From contig JAGFZX010000025.1 in assembly GCA_017889585.1 (NCBI GenBank), positions 55,534 to 119,533 of the forward strand: a DNA stretch of 64,000 nt, read 5' to 3'. Under the pieces are notes generated by a model that saw only the letters and a program-made list of their open reading frames with translations, was not told the origin of the DNA and made no database searches. The position numbers and the translations under genes were made by a program. Position 1 is the first letter of the stretch; the number at the start of each line of letters is the position of its first letter. This document shows, piece after piece, positions 55,228 through 64,000 of this stretch. The DNA is from Bacillota bacterium (GTDB lineage Bacteria; Bacillota; Negativicutes; DSM-13327).

Positions 55228-57196
55228 TCATAACTTAAAATTACTAACCGTTTCCTGCAGCTTAACCGCTAAATTAGCCAATTCTGCCGCTGCATCGCCA
55301 ATCTCTTTGACTGACGCAGCTTGTTGTTCACTAACCACCGCTACTTCTTCTGCACTTCCAGCATTTTTTATAGCAGCATTAATAATCGACCTCATTGTTG
55401 CCTCCGCTTTGTTGCTACTGATTCGCTGATCTTCTGACAGATTTAATATTCTTAAACCGTCTTGCCTCATAGCGTTAATTGCGTCGCAAATTTCACTAAA
55501 GGCGCCCACGGAATTTTTCACCATAGTTACACCATTAATAACCTCTTTGTTCCCTTTATCCATATCAATAACGACTGCTGCAGTTTCCCGCTGAATGGCT
55601 CCAATAATCTCTCCGATTTCCTTTGCAGCAGCACCTGACTGTTCAGCTAATTTTCTCACTTCATCAGCAACTACCGCAAAACCTCTACCTTGTTCACCAG
55701 CCCTTGCCGCCTCAATAGCAGCATTAAGCGCAAGCAGATTGGTCTGTCCTGCAAGATCAGTAATTACATCTATAATTTTACCAATTTGGCATCTTTTTTC
55801 CACTTAAAGTATGAATACGCCCAGCGACATTGCTAACAGTCTGCTGCATATAATTCATATTGGTAACAACTTCAAGAATCTGATTGGCACCGTTCTTGGC
55901 AGTATCTGCAGTTTTTTCAGAGGCACTTTCGACAGAGTTTGCGGCGTTAATTGTTGCTCGGATGCTACCAACCATTTCTTCAATTACCACAAGTGAACTT
56001 TGGGCTAACTCAGCTTGCATGTTTGTGCTATCAGCCACACATTGAATTGCTGTTGAAGTTGTTTCTGTTGCCTTCCCTATTTCATTTGCTGATGCAGCCA
56101 ATTCCTCCGACATGGCTGAAACCGATTCTGAAATGCCTATAGATTGTGCAATAATTTCCCGCAATGAATTTGTCATAGTAGAAAATGCACTAACCAGTTG
56201 GTCAAGTTCAGATACCCCTGAAGTTTTTACCTTACAAGCCAGATCACCATGAGCAATATTTCCCGCAACTGCTACAATATCCTGTAAAGGATTTATAATA
56301 GTACGTGCTACGGCAAAAGCTGTCCATAGTGCCAGTAAACCCGCAAGCATCAGAAAAATACTGACAGCTATACTGCTATCTAATCAAAGTCTCGTAGACT
56401 TCTTTTTCTGGTTGATATACAAGCACACCCCATCTGTATTTTTCAATGGGATTATATGTAACCAAGGACTTATGACCTTGAGTAGAAACTGCCTCTACTG
56501 AGCCTGTTTTTCCAGCAATAACTTGTGTCACAAAAGACATTCCGTCCACATTTTCCTTGTCAAGCACCTTTTGGAAATCCGGATGAGCAATCAATGTACC
56601 TTGGGTATCAACAACATCTACATATCCACTTTCACCTATGTGGATTTTCTCAGTTATGTTCCAAATAGACTTAAGGCTAATATCTGCGGTTAGAACACCA
56701 ATAATTATTCCTGATGAGTTTTCTACGGGAGTAGAAATAGTCACACACGGTCTATTCGTCAATGCTGATATATATACATCTGAAATATAGGCAGTCCCTT
56801 TCATTGTTTCCTTAAAGTATGACCTATCCCCTCGAAATGCATTTCCCCCACTGTACGAGCTATCTGCATTCCTGTCGCATCAATGGCCGTCAGCACTTCG
56901 AACTGTAAATTTTTTTGCAATACAGCAATAAGCATATCCTTACAACTTGCGTTATCCATGGATCTCGCCGTCGGACTTGCTGCCAATGCTTCCAATAAGT
57001 TCTGCGCATCGTTCACTAATAAATGAATTTGCCCTGCTACCTGCTGACTAATAACTTGGTTACTCTCAATTGTTGACTGTTTGATAGATTGATAGTTCAA
57101 ATAGACTGTAAAAACACCTCCGAGAATCGCTGGAACTAATGCGAACAAAGCAAATAACATAACCAATCTCTTTCTAAGACTCCATCTACTAAGCAA
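55228..57196 (-). pseudogene. methyl-accepting chemotaxis protein, broken by at least three frameshifts
   Basis: Four consecutive minus-strand pieces make one chemoreceptor. 56801-57196: membrane helix and start of the periplasmic domain. 56376-56835 (reading GDRSYFKETMKGTAYISDVYIS): rest of the dCache. 55778-56380: second helix, HAMP and first signalling arm. 55228-55803: tip [21 protein letters not shown] and return arm to the stop. Frame changes lie near 56835, 56380 and 55795; each piece otherwise reads cleanly, so the decay is recent or reflects sequence errors. It lies downstream of the C4-dicarboxylate operon, whose substrate it may have sensed. Confidence 0.85.
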
Positions 57197-57220
57197 GATA
57201 CTCGCCGCCTTTCAAAATAC

Positions 57221-57258
57221 TGAAAATAACCACTCAAAATTCCGAGTGGTTATTTTCA
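57221..57258 (-). terminator. terminator of the aspartate/dicarboxylate operon
   Basis: Perfect 15-base arms TGAAAATAACCACTC/GAGTGGTTATTTTCA with an 8-base loop, 68 bases after the symporter stop. Confidence 0.75.
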
Positions 57259-57325
57259 GATCTTTAGAATCATGAATTATAGGTAGCAGCAACAGATATT
57301 CTAACTATTATTTCTACTATTTACT

Positions 57326-58609
57326 TTATTCATCGTAATTCTTAGTATAAGCTAACTGGATAACTTCATCTGGAAGCTCTTTTTCCCACCGGGCAACAAC
57401 TAACGTGGCAATAATATTCCCCATCAAATTAGTAGCGGTTCGTCCCATATCCCCAAACCGATCAACAGCCATCAGTAGGAACAAGCCTTCCATTGGCAAA
57501 CCAAAGGTCGTAATTCCTCCCGCAAGAACAACAATTGAGGCACCCGCAACACCGGCCACACCTTTTGACATTGCCATCATGGTAAGCAACATCATGAGCT
57601 GGGTTTGGATATCCAAATGAATTCCATAAACTTGCGCGATGAATAATAAAGCCATGCAGAAGTAGATAGATGCACCATCCAAATTAAAAGTATAACCTGT
57701 AGGTATTACAAAGTTAATAATGTGTTTCGGAACCCCAAATTTTTCTAACTTTTCCATAATTAACGGCATAGCTGCTTCACTGGAAGCAGTTGTAAAAGCT
57801 AGGAGCATAGGCTGTTTAACAACTCTTAGTACTTGGAAAAAATTCACTTTAATAAAATAGCACGCAATCATCAATACCGTAATGATGAATAGAAGTAATC
57901 CAGCATACAATGTCAACAATAGCTTAGCCATAGGGATTAACATCGCAACTCCGTACTTACCAATGGTGAAGGCCATAAAGGCAAACACACCAATAGGTGT
58001 CAATTTCATCACATAGTTGGTAACCTTGAACATCGCTTCCATTACAGAACTTGCAATGTCTACGATAATTTTCCCTTTCTCGCCAATAGCAGCGAGAGCT
58101 ACACCAAAGAAACAGGAAAAAAAGACAATTTGAAGCAAGTTTCCAGTAGCGAGACCCTCAACTATATTGGTCGGTATAATCTGCATAAAAGTTTGTAACA
58201 TATCAACTTTCTTGCTGGTATAGCTTGATATTCCCCCTACATCACCAGTTTGTACGATAGGTACGCCTGCGCCCGGCTGAATAACATTAGCCAATACCAT
58301 ACCGTAAAATAAGGCAATTGTAGTCACCAGTTCAAACCATACGATTGATTTAAAACCTAAGCGACCCATTTTTTTAAAGTCACCAGTACCAGCGATCCCC
58401 ATGACCAAACCAGCAAATACCAATGGCACAATAATCATTTTGATCATCCGCAAGAAAGCGTCACCTAATGGTTTTAATGCTACGCCTTGGCTGGGAAAAA
58501 AATAACCGAAAAGGATACCAAGGACCATACCTATCAGAATTTGATTGGCCAAGGTTATTCTAAACTTTCCTCGTTTTGATTTTGATAATGCTTTATTTTC
58601 CATATTCAT
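57326..58609 (-). CDS. dicarboxylate/amino-acid:cation symporter (DAACS family, GltP/DctA-like)
   Basis: 427 aa, elevator-type fold. Helix 1 has ILIGMVLGILFGYFFP and FLRMIKMIIVPLVFAGLV. The two re-entrant hairpins carry serine-rich tips (HP1 near TTASSEAAMPLIMEKL; HP2 near GVAGVAGASIVVLAG). The substrate motif is PTGYTFNLDGASIYF, and the C-terminal VDRFGDMGRTATNLMGN binds the amino or dicarboxylate group. It imports aspartate, glutamate or C4-dicarboxylates with Na+ or H+. Last gene of the operon led by the RraA-like gene. Confidence 0.93.
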   Translation of the reverse strand: MNMENKALSKSKRGKFRITLANQILIGMVLGILFGYFFPSQGVALKPLGDAFLRMIKMIIVPLVFAGLVMGIAGTGDFKKMGRLGFKSIVWFELVTTIALFYGMVLANVIQPGAGVPIVQTGDVGGISSYTSKKVDMLQTFMQIIPTNIVEGLATGNLLQIVFFSCFFGVALAAIGEKGKIIVDIASSVMEAMFKVTNYVMKLTPIGVFAFMAFTIGKYGVAMLIPMAKLLLTLYAGLLLFIITVLMIACYFIKVNFFQVLRVVKQPMLLAFTTASSEAAMPLIMEKLEKFGVPKHIINFVIPTGYTFNLDGASIYFCMALLFIAQVYGIHLDIQTQLMMLLTMMAMSKGVAGVAGASIVVLAGGITTFGLPMEGLFLLMAVDRFGDMGRTATNLMGNIIATLVVARWEKELPDEVIQLAYTKNYDE

Positions 58610-58632
58610 GCCCCTCTTTATAATATTATTTA

Positions 58633-59883
58633 CTACTTTTCGGAGGTGTTTTTAAGCGCTTCAACAACCTGCCCAGCTAGGCCCTTAACTTGTATAGTAG
58701 GGATAGAGCAAATAGCAATGCGGATTCCCTTGGCGAGAGGCACTAGAAAAATATTATTCTTCTGCAAATACTCACAGGCTATATCTGGCTTAACAGTGGG
58801 TATCGTGATGAAGAAACCGCCACAATAAGGCAATACATCTAACTCAAATTTGGACGCCTCATTCATAAAAATATCTGCCCGTTTAGAAATCATTCCCATG
58901 CTATCGTCTCGTTCTTTTTGCAGTGATTCCACCATTAATGGGTCATTGCAAATAGTTGACATAATCTGCATGCAACCACGGTTAACATTAGACCACCGGG
59001 TTCGCGCTGTCATCTGTGTTACATGAGTAAATTCTTCAATCACTTCCTTACTTGAAGATAAACCAATGATTGCACCTGTTCTCTGACCATACACTGTGAA
59101 ACTTTTTGACATGCTAAAGGCTAGGGTAATAAATATATTGTCAGGAAGATTCTTGAATTTTTTCATAAAAGCTCTGGACTTCAAAGGATCATTAGTAAAA
59201 TCAATATAGGCAATATCTAATAATAACGTGATACTTTTGTTATCGGCTTTAGCATTCTCTTTGACCACTTCAATTACAGCATCCCACTCCTCGTTAGTGA
59301 GCGTATACCCAGTAGGATTATTGCCCGGTGTATTGAGGATGATAACGATACGATCCTGTTGCTTTAAGATTTCCCTTACTTCCGCCTCAAAGGAAGCTAT
59401 ATTAAATCCTTTATTTTCGTTAAACAAAGAAAATGTCTGTAGTTTTCTACCAGTTTCACTACACATGGATTTATATGGCGCCCAAAGCCAATCATGTGTT
59501 AACACGGCATCGCCAGGATCAGAATAGTTCCAAATAACAGATGAAACGGCTCCCGCACCACCTGGTGTCGCGATGGCTTTTATATATCCTTCCGGTTGAT
59601 AATCTGCAAAAGTATGACGAATAGCTGCATCCTGATAATCTTGCATCCCGGCAATAGGTGCATAACCAACAAGCTCTCGTATACCAATATTTCTAAAGGT
59701 TGTTTCTACTGTTGGCAAGCAAATCAGGGTACTATTTTCATCACACATAACTCCCGATGAACCATTCGTTACATTTTCTTTGCCATATAGAGAAATTGCC
59801 CGCGCAGCAGCCGCACTTGTATCCAATAATTTATCTGTATATATTTTCCCTTCAGCGTGAATCCCTACTAAACTTTTACTCAT
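58633..59883 (-). CDS. class I/II PLP aminotransferase (aspartate/aromatic type)
   Basis: 416 aa. ILNTPGNNPTGYTLT near 183 is the conserved Asn/Pro/Gly cofactor region. LLLDIAYIDFTNDPL carries the Asp and Tyr contacts. LAFSMSKSFTVYGQRTGAIIG carries the PLP lysine near 263, and the C-terminal KGIRIAICSIP carries the carboxylate Arg. In this operon it would interconvert aspartate and oxaloacetate, feeding both AspA and the RraA-like enzyme. Spacing is 23 bases to the symporter gene. Confidence 0.85.
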   Translation of the reverse strand: MSKSLVGIHAEGKIYTDKLLDTSAAAARAISLYGKENVTNGSSGVMCDENSTLICLPTVETTFRNIGIRELVGYAPIAGMQDYQDAAIRHTFADYQPEGYIKAIATPGGAGAVSSVIWNYSDPGDAVLTHDWLWAPYKSMCSETGRKLQTFSLFNENKGFNIASFEAEVREILKQQDRIVIILNTPGNNPTGYTLTNEEWDAVIEVVKENAKADNKSITLLLDIAYIDFTNDPLKSRAFMKKFKNLPDNIFITLAFSMSKSFTVYGQRTGAIIGLSSSKEVIEEFTHVTQMTARTRWSNVNRGCMQIMSTICNDPLMVESLQKERDDSMGMISKRADIFMNEASKFELDVLPYCGGFFITIPTVKPDIACEYLQKNNIFLVPLAKGIRIAICSIPTIQVKGLAGQVVEALKNTSEK

Positions 59884-59935
59884 TTTTTCTCCTTCTAACT
59901 TTCAAATTTGTTAAAATTCCTGGTAACTAAAAGTT

Positions 59936-61354
59936 TTACGCATACTTTTTCAGAAGATGCTCACCTGCAATACCTGGTGTAGTCATTTCTTCTGTCGAAA
60001 GGATAATTTCCATACTTTCTTGGGTAAGGAACCCTTTGCGAGTAATAATCTCCCTAATAGGTAATCCAGTCTGGTAAGCTTCTTTAGCCAGCAGTGAACT
60101 TTTTTCATAACCGATATGAGGCAAAAGGGCCGTAACAACACCTACGCTTTTATCTAGCCATTCTTTACACTGACTAACATTAGCCTTTACGTCCTGGACA
60201 CACAAATTGTTAAAGGTACTTACCGCGTTAGTCAAAATCGTCATGGAATTAAAAAGGTTATACGCTAATACGGGTTCCATAACGTTAAGCTCAAATTGCC
60301 CGTTTTCTACAGCTAAAGTCACAGTCAAATCATTACCAATCACCTGATAACAAGCTTGGTTAAGCACTTCGGGAATTACAGGGTTTACCTTCCCTGGCAT
60401 GATAGATGAGCCAGGCTGACGCGGGGATAGTTCCAACTCATTCAGCCCGCAACGCGGCCCAGAAGCCATTAGGCGAAAATCATTGGCCATCTTGATTAAA
60501 GCCAATGCGGTTACCTTCATAGCACTGGAAACATCCGCAAAAGAATCTGTATTATTCGTAGCATCCACTAAATTGTCGGCAGTAACAAAAGGCTCCCCCG
60601 TAATTTTTGCCAGTTCTTTAGCTATATTGATAATGTACTGTGGTTCAGCATTAAGCCCTGTACCGACGGCAGTAGCTCCCATATTGACGGCATACAAACC
60701 TTGCAGGCTATTTTCAATCCGTCTAATACCACGCCTTACAGCAGATACATATGCCAAAAATTCTTGCCCCAAAGTGATAGGGATAGCATCTTGGAGATGG
60801 GTACGTCCCATTTTAATAACTTTTTTAAAGTCTGTAGCCTTTTTATCTAAAGTTATTGCCAATTGCTGCAATTCTTTTATTAGTTTGCTTCCCTTACTGA
60901 TCGTACAAACTTTAATAGCAGTGGGAAAAACATCGTTGGTTGATTGCGCCATATTTACATGGTTATTAGGTGAAATCCGCTCATAGTTTCCTTTTACATC
61001 GCCGATTAGCTCCAAAGCTCGGTTACACAACACTTCGTTAGTATTCATATTAACAGAAGTCCCCGCCCCGCCTTGAATGGGGTCAACAGGAAATTGATCG
61101 TGGTGTTTACCTCCAATCACTTCATCGGCTGCTTCAATGAGTACCTTGCCGATATCTTCCGGCATACGACCAGTAGCTAAATTAGCTTTGAATGTAGCTT
61201 TTTTGACCACAGCTAATGCAACGATAAATTCTGAATCTAGTTTATTTCGTGTAATTTTAAAATTTTCTAAGGCGCGTACAGTTTGTACACCATAATAGGC
61301 GTGGCTGGGGATTTCTAATTCTCCTAAAAAATCGTGTTCTTTTCTCATGATCAT
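59936..61354 (-). CDS. aspA: aspartate ammonia-lyase
   Basis: About 472 aa from MIMRKEHDFLGE (GAGAGG 6-7 bases upstream). The fumarase/aspartase superfamily signature is PGSSIMPGKVNPVIPE (about 315-330), with AGTSVNMNTNEV and MGRTHLQDAIPITLGQEF as the other conserved regions. The aspartase-type sequence HYGV/YYGVQTVRALENF is near the start. It splits aspartate to fumarate and ammonia, allowing fumarate respiration or carbon use. Second gene of the operon. Confidence 0.94.
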   Translation of the reverse strand: MIMRKEHDFLGELEIPSHAYYGVQTVRALENFKITRNKLDSEFIVALAVVKKATFKANLATGRMPEDIGKVLIEAADEVIGGKHHDQFPVDPIQGGAGTSVNMNTNEVLCNRALELIGDVKGNYERISPNNHVNMAQSTNDVFPTAIKVCTISKGSKLIKELQQLAITLDKKATDFKKVIKMGRTHLQDAIPITLGQEFLAYVSAVRRGIRRIENSLQGLYAVNMGATAVGTGLNAEPQYIINIAKELAKITGEPFVTADNLVDATNNTDSFADVSSAMKVTALALIKMANDFRLMASGPRCGLNELELSPRQPGSSIMPGKVNPVIPEVLNQACYQVIGNDLTVTLAVENGQFELNVMEPVLAYNLFNSMTILTNAVSTFNNLCVQDVKANVSQCKEWLDKSVGVVTALLPHIGYEKSSLLAKEAYQTGLPIREIITRKGFLTQESMEIILSTEEMTTPGIAGEHLLKKYA

Positions 61355-61423
61355 AATTATCCTCTCATAAGCCTTATTTGTAATAAATGCTTTCATGTGA
61401 TATATCCAACGCTACGTGACCTT

Positions 61424-62101
61424 TTAATCAATAAACTCACAATTATTAGCCAATAAGATTTTGTCCACCCAGGTACGATCCCATTTCAAATTCTCAATTT
61501 CCTCCATAGTTTTGTATTCTGCTTCCGATTTAGCTTTGGCTTTTATTAATAATTCCGGTGCATCCTGCGGGTTAATGACCACAATACCATCTTCGTCACC
61601 AACTAAAATATCACCAGGCTGAACAACCACTCCACCGCAAGTAATAGGAACATTAATCTCGCCAGGTCCATCTTTATATGGACCTGCTGGCGTAACTCCA
61701 GCTGCATAGATTGGGATATCCATGATTTTCAATGTTCCTATATCACGAATGGCTCCGTCAATGATAAAACCAGCAATTCCTTTTTTCCTTGCCCATAAAA
61801 CCATTAATTCACCCATGATGGAATTAGTTAGATCGCCTTGGGCATCTACCACTAAAACGTCACCAGGCTGTGCCAAATCCAGCGCTTTGTGTAACATGAG
61901 ATTATCGCCAGGACGAACCTTAATGGTGAATGCTGGACCTAGTAATGGTACCTCATTTATTGGGCGTATTTTGGCATCCATGCATGACATACGATTCATA
62001 TTGTCCGCAATATTTGCCACTGGCAAGCCTTTAAATCCTTCGATTAGTTCTTTTGGGGCCCTTTTGATATTAGCGTAAACACGCAATCCAACATTAGACA
62101 T
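61424..62101 (-). CDS. RraA-like HMG/CHA aldolase or oxaloacetate decarboxylase
   Basis: 225 aa of the RraA/4-hydroxy-4-methyl-2-oxoglutarate aldolase family. GELMVLWARKKGIAGFIIDGAIRD near 96-119 contains the metal and substrate Arg-Asp pair. VQPGDILVGDEDGIVVIN near 160-178 is the family hallmark. Members cleave 4-carboxy-2-oxo acids or decarboxylate oxaloacetate with a divalent metal. Beside aspA, an aspartate-type aminotransferase and a C4 symporter, oxaloacetate to pyruvate is the most economical guess. First gene of the operon, divergent from lysR. Confidence 0.85.
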   Translation of the reverse strand: MSNVGLRVYANIKRAPKELIEGFKGLPVANIADNMNRMSCMDAKIRPINEVPLLGPAFTIKVRPGDNLMLHKALDLAQPGDVLVVDAQGDLTNSIMGELMVLWARKKGIAGFIIDGAIRDIGTLKIMDIPIYAAGVTPAGPYKDGPGEINVPITCGGVVVQPGDILVGDEDGIVVINPQDAPELLIKAKAKSEAEYKTMEEIENLKWDRTWVDKILLANNCEFID

Positions 62102-62198
62102 GTAATTAACACTCCTCTTTATTTGTATTGTAGTTGACAGAAAACAGCAATTATGTTTTAGTAAAATAGATAATTTGGGTTAAACAGGAGGCGTTCCT

Positions 62199-63119
62199 AT
62201 GATTTACAATGGTGTCGAAGCTTTTTTAGAAATCTGCCGCTCTAGAACATTTTCTAAAGCAGCGGAGACCCTACATCTAACCCAGTCTACAGTAAGCCGC
62301 CGCATTAAACTCCTTGAGCAGGAATTAGGTGCTCCTCTTATTGACCGGAACAAAGGAGAAAGAACTGTTTATTTGACGGCCTTTGGCGAGAAATTCATCA
62401 GCGTTGCTGAGCGATGGAAAAATCTCTTACAGGAAACTCATCAGCTTAAAACTGTCGATAATTTAAAACTTACTATAGGTGCTGCCGATAGCGTCAATAA
62501 TTATATACTTCCCCCTTTGTACGATGCGCTCTACCAACAAACAATCAGCCTGCGGATTCGAACCCAACATTCTACTGAATTGTATTCATTGGTACAAAAT
62601 AAGGATATCGATGTTGGCTTTGTCCTGTACGAACGGCTAATTCCCAGCGTTATTGTCGAACCGTTTTTAAGAGAAAAGATGATCGTACTGCGCCCTGGAC
62701 GTTCTGAAACTCCCGATATACAAACAGTAACTCCTACAGATCTAGATCCCTCAAAAGAGTTATACGCCAGTTGGAATCCGGTATATGATGCTTGGCACAA
62801 CCGCTTCTGGGATCCATTCTGTGCCCGGCGCATCCATATTGACTCCTTACCATTACTCCTATCGCTATTTGGTAGAATTACCGAATCTGATTACTGGGTA
62901 ATACTTCCGATGTCAATCGCCTTTTATTGCCAGAGAACTATTCCCTGTACCATTCAGTACTTATCAGAACCTCCCCCCGATCGTACTTGCTACAAGATTA
63001 CCCATTCATACAAAAAAGCTGATACATTAGAGAGATTGCAACTTCTAGATTCCCATATCCAAAATTCTTTGCTCCCTGTCATAAAGCACTATGGGACTTA
63101 CATTTTTTCTCAGGAATAA
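62199..63119 (+). CDS. LysR-family transcriptional regulator
   Basis: 306 aa. The N-terminal winged helix is residues 4-62 (VEAFLEICRSRTFSKAAETLHLTQSTVSRRIKLLEQELG in pieces). The C-terminal periplasmic-binding-type effector domain follows (LTIGAADSVNNYILPPLYDALYQ). AGGAGG lies 7 bases before ATG. Divergent from the aspartate/C4-dicarboxylate operon with a 97-base gap, the classical LysR arrangement, so it probably activates that operon in response to a C4 acid. Confidence 0.93.
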   Translation: MIYNGVEAFLEICRSRTFSKAAETLHLTQSTVSRRIKLLEQELGAPLIDRNKGERTVYLTAFGEKFISVAERWKNLLQETHQLKTVDNLKLTIGAADSVNNYILPPLYDALYQQTISLRIRTQHSTELYSLVQNKDIDVGFVLYERLIPSVIVEPFLREKMIVLRPGRSETPDIQTVTPTDLDPSKELYASWNPVYDAWHNRFWDPFCARRIHIDSLPLLLSLFGRITESDYWVILPMSIAFYCQRTIPCTIQYLSEPPPDRTCYKITHSYKKADTLERLQLLDSHIQNSLLPVIKHYGTYIFSQE

Positions 63120-63390
63120 AACTATTTATTGCGAGAAAAATTTACGTCCCGTTGAAAATCAACTAATTTATAGTTATTTTCTTAATTGTCATTCTATTGC
63201 ATCTCCAATGATTTATAAAACAAAAGAAAATCCTAAATAATATGCGTTTAACGCATATTATCTACTGTATGATGAGCACAGCCGAACTTCTTACCTGCCT
63301 GTTACTTAGTAGGGTTTCGTACACCAACTTCTTTTTCCAACAGATAATGTAAAGCTTACTCAAATAAAAGGACTGACTGCATAGTATAAA

Positions 63391-63442
63391 CTGAACCCCT
63401 TGCATTGGGTATTTTAGAAAAAATCCAATACAAGGGGTTCAG
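63391..63442. repeat. long inverted repeat
   Basis: CTGAACCCCTTG and CAAGGGGTTCAG arms extend inward through ATTGG/CCAAT with one mismatch around an A/T loop. There is no T run on either side. It could be an mRNA 3' hairpin of lysR or two facing IS ends. The rest of 63120-63684 shows nothing else. Confidence 0.6.
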
Positions 63443-63684
63443 TTCAATGAAATATGATACTTTATAATGCTTCCACAGGATGAGACACAAAAGAAGTCCA
63501 CCTAATTAAAGATAGACGACTTTTAATCTACTTGAACCTTTCATAATTAGATGCATCTCCAAGATTCTAACTTTCATTGAAATCCATCTTTATGTTGTGA
63601 ACTATCCCCCCTGCCTGAGTCCTCACAACAAAGAAATCATAGAAAACACAAGAACCGACCTAGGAAATATTAAACATGCTTCCT

Positions 63685-63937
63685 GTATTGCCTTCCTGAA
63701 CAATAAAAAAAGCCCTCGCAATAACCTGCAAAGGCTTGAATTTACTGGAGCGGGTGAAGAGATTCGAACTCTCGACCCACGGCTTGGGAATCCAAAGATG
63801 GCATTTTAATCCTATCTATTCAGTACCACCAAATCAATTAATTCAAGGATTTCTCCCTTGAGTGTTTCTAACTAGTCTATGAATTCTATACTGTTTTAAT
63901 CATTTTCAACTCTTATTGCCTTCCTAATTGCCTTCCT
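63685..63937. repeat. tRNA-Gly att repeat R6 (complete, type B arm)
   Basis: TATTGCCTTCCTG, hairpin, GAATTTAC, then a 48-base tRNA-Gly(CCC) 3' half at 63746-63793 identical to R5. The type B arm follows (CAATTAATTCAAGG, TCTAACTAGTCTATGAATTC), ending in tandem TTATTGCCTTCCTAATTGCC (63913-63937). No tRNA 5' half is attached. Confidence 0.92.
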
Positions 63938-64000
63938 TCATTACTGGGGGACTAACAAAATGACAGGCGAGTTAAGGAAGTGAATTAGAAATGAAATATC

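Noticed and set aside
41392..63937. CRISPR-like array from the regularly spaced repeats
   Set aside because: The units are 110-250 bases, spaced by kilobases of genes, with no short repeat-spacer pattern and no cas genes.
41392..63937. Integron cassette array
   Set aside because: No attC-like paired R/L boxes and no intI. The repeated core is a tRNA 3' end, which fits phage-type integrases better.
63920..64000. Possible end of an integrase gene at the right edge
   Set aside because: A 19-codon minus-strand frame is open to the edge, but it shows no recognisable integrase motif.

Overview
The window comes from a low-GC, diderm Firmicute, most probably class Negativicutes (Sporomusa/Pelosinus-like). 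The evidence is a secreted protein with an SLH domain followed by a porin-like barrel (12.4-13.8 kb), an outer-membrane polysaccharide export protein (10.2-10.8 kb) and an RND pump with its adaptor. These sit beside Firmicute hallmarks: a threonine T-box leader, PadR and MocR regulators, AGGAGG ribosome sites and GTG/TTG starts. The genus is inferred, not proven.

Layout. 1-12.2 kb, minus strand: an exopolysaccharide locus. Reading 5' to 3' it encodes a UDP-ManNAc dehydrogenase (own unit, own terminator), OPX export protein, Wzz-type chain-length protein, priming sugar-phosphate transferase, multi-span membrane protein, PaaK/CapK-like ligase, GT4 glycosyltransferase, NodB-like deacetylase homologue, CelD-type acyltransferase homologue and a Wzx flippase. 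The flippase has an extra soluble C-terminal domain and runs off the window edge. 12.4-16.2 kb: SLH porin, a decayed gtrB-uppP chimera and a frameshifted lipase. 16.2-21.3 kb: RND pump and adaptor with a TetR regulator and two matching operators. 21.4-25.8 kb: IS6 scrap, HAD phosphatase and pstSCAB. 26-28.8 kb: tRNA-Ala(CGC), nested IS1182-like and IS200 remnants, a broken TPR gene and tRNA-Thr(CGT). 29.4-33.4 kb: sugar-acid dehydratase, aldolase and IclR regulator with paired operator motifs. 33.6-41.2 kb: membrane diguanylate cyclase, LysE exporter/MocR divergent pair, IMP dehydrogenase and a class III aminotransferase.

41.4-64 kb: six copies, all in one orientation, of a repeat containing the 3' half of a tRNA-Gly(CCC) gene, its terminator hairpin and AGGAAGGCAAT-type flanking repeats. 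Between successive copies lie an Old Yellow Enzyme with PadR; a chemoreceptor; a zinc-ribbon protein, PAS protein and small secreted protein; T-box-thrS; and a larger module. The larger module holds accC, a broken chemoreceptor and a LysR-linked aspartate/C4-dicarboxylate operon (rraA-like, aspA, aminotransferase, symporter). The copies decay progressively towards lower coordinates, and no integrase is visible. The best reading is a fossil tandem-accretion array of integrase-less (CIME-like) modules at one tRNA gene. This is the most interesting structure in the window.

The housekeeping modules look intact. Pseudogenes cluster beside IS remnants and repeats (uppP chimera, lipase, TPR protein, second chemoreceptor). 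No rRNA, CRISPR array, restriction system or intact prophage was seen.
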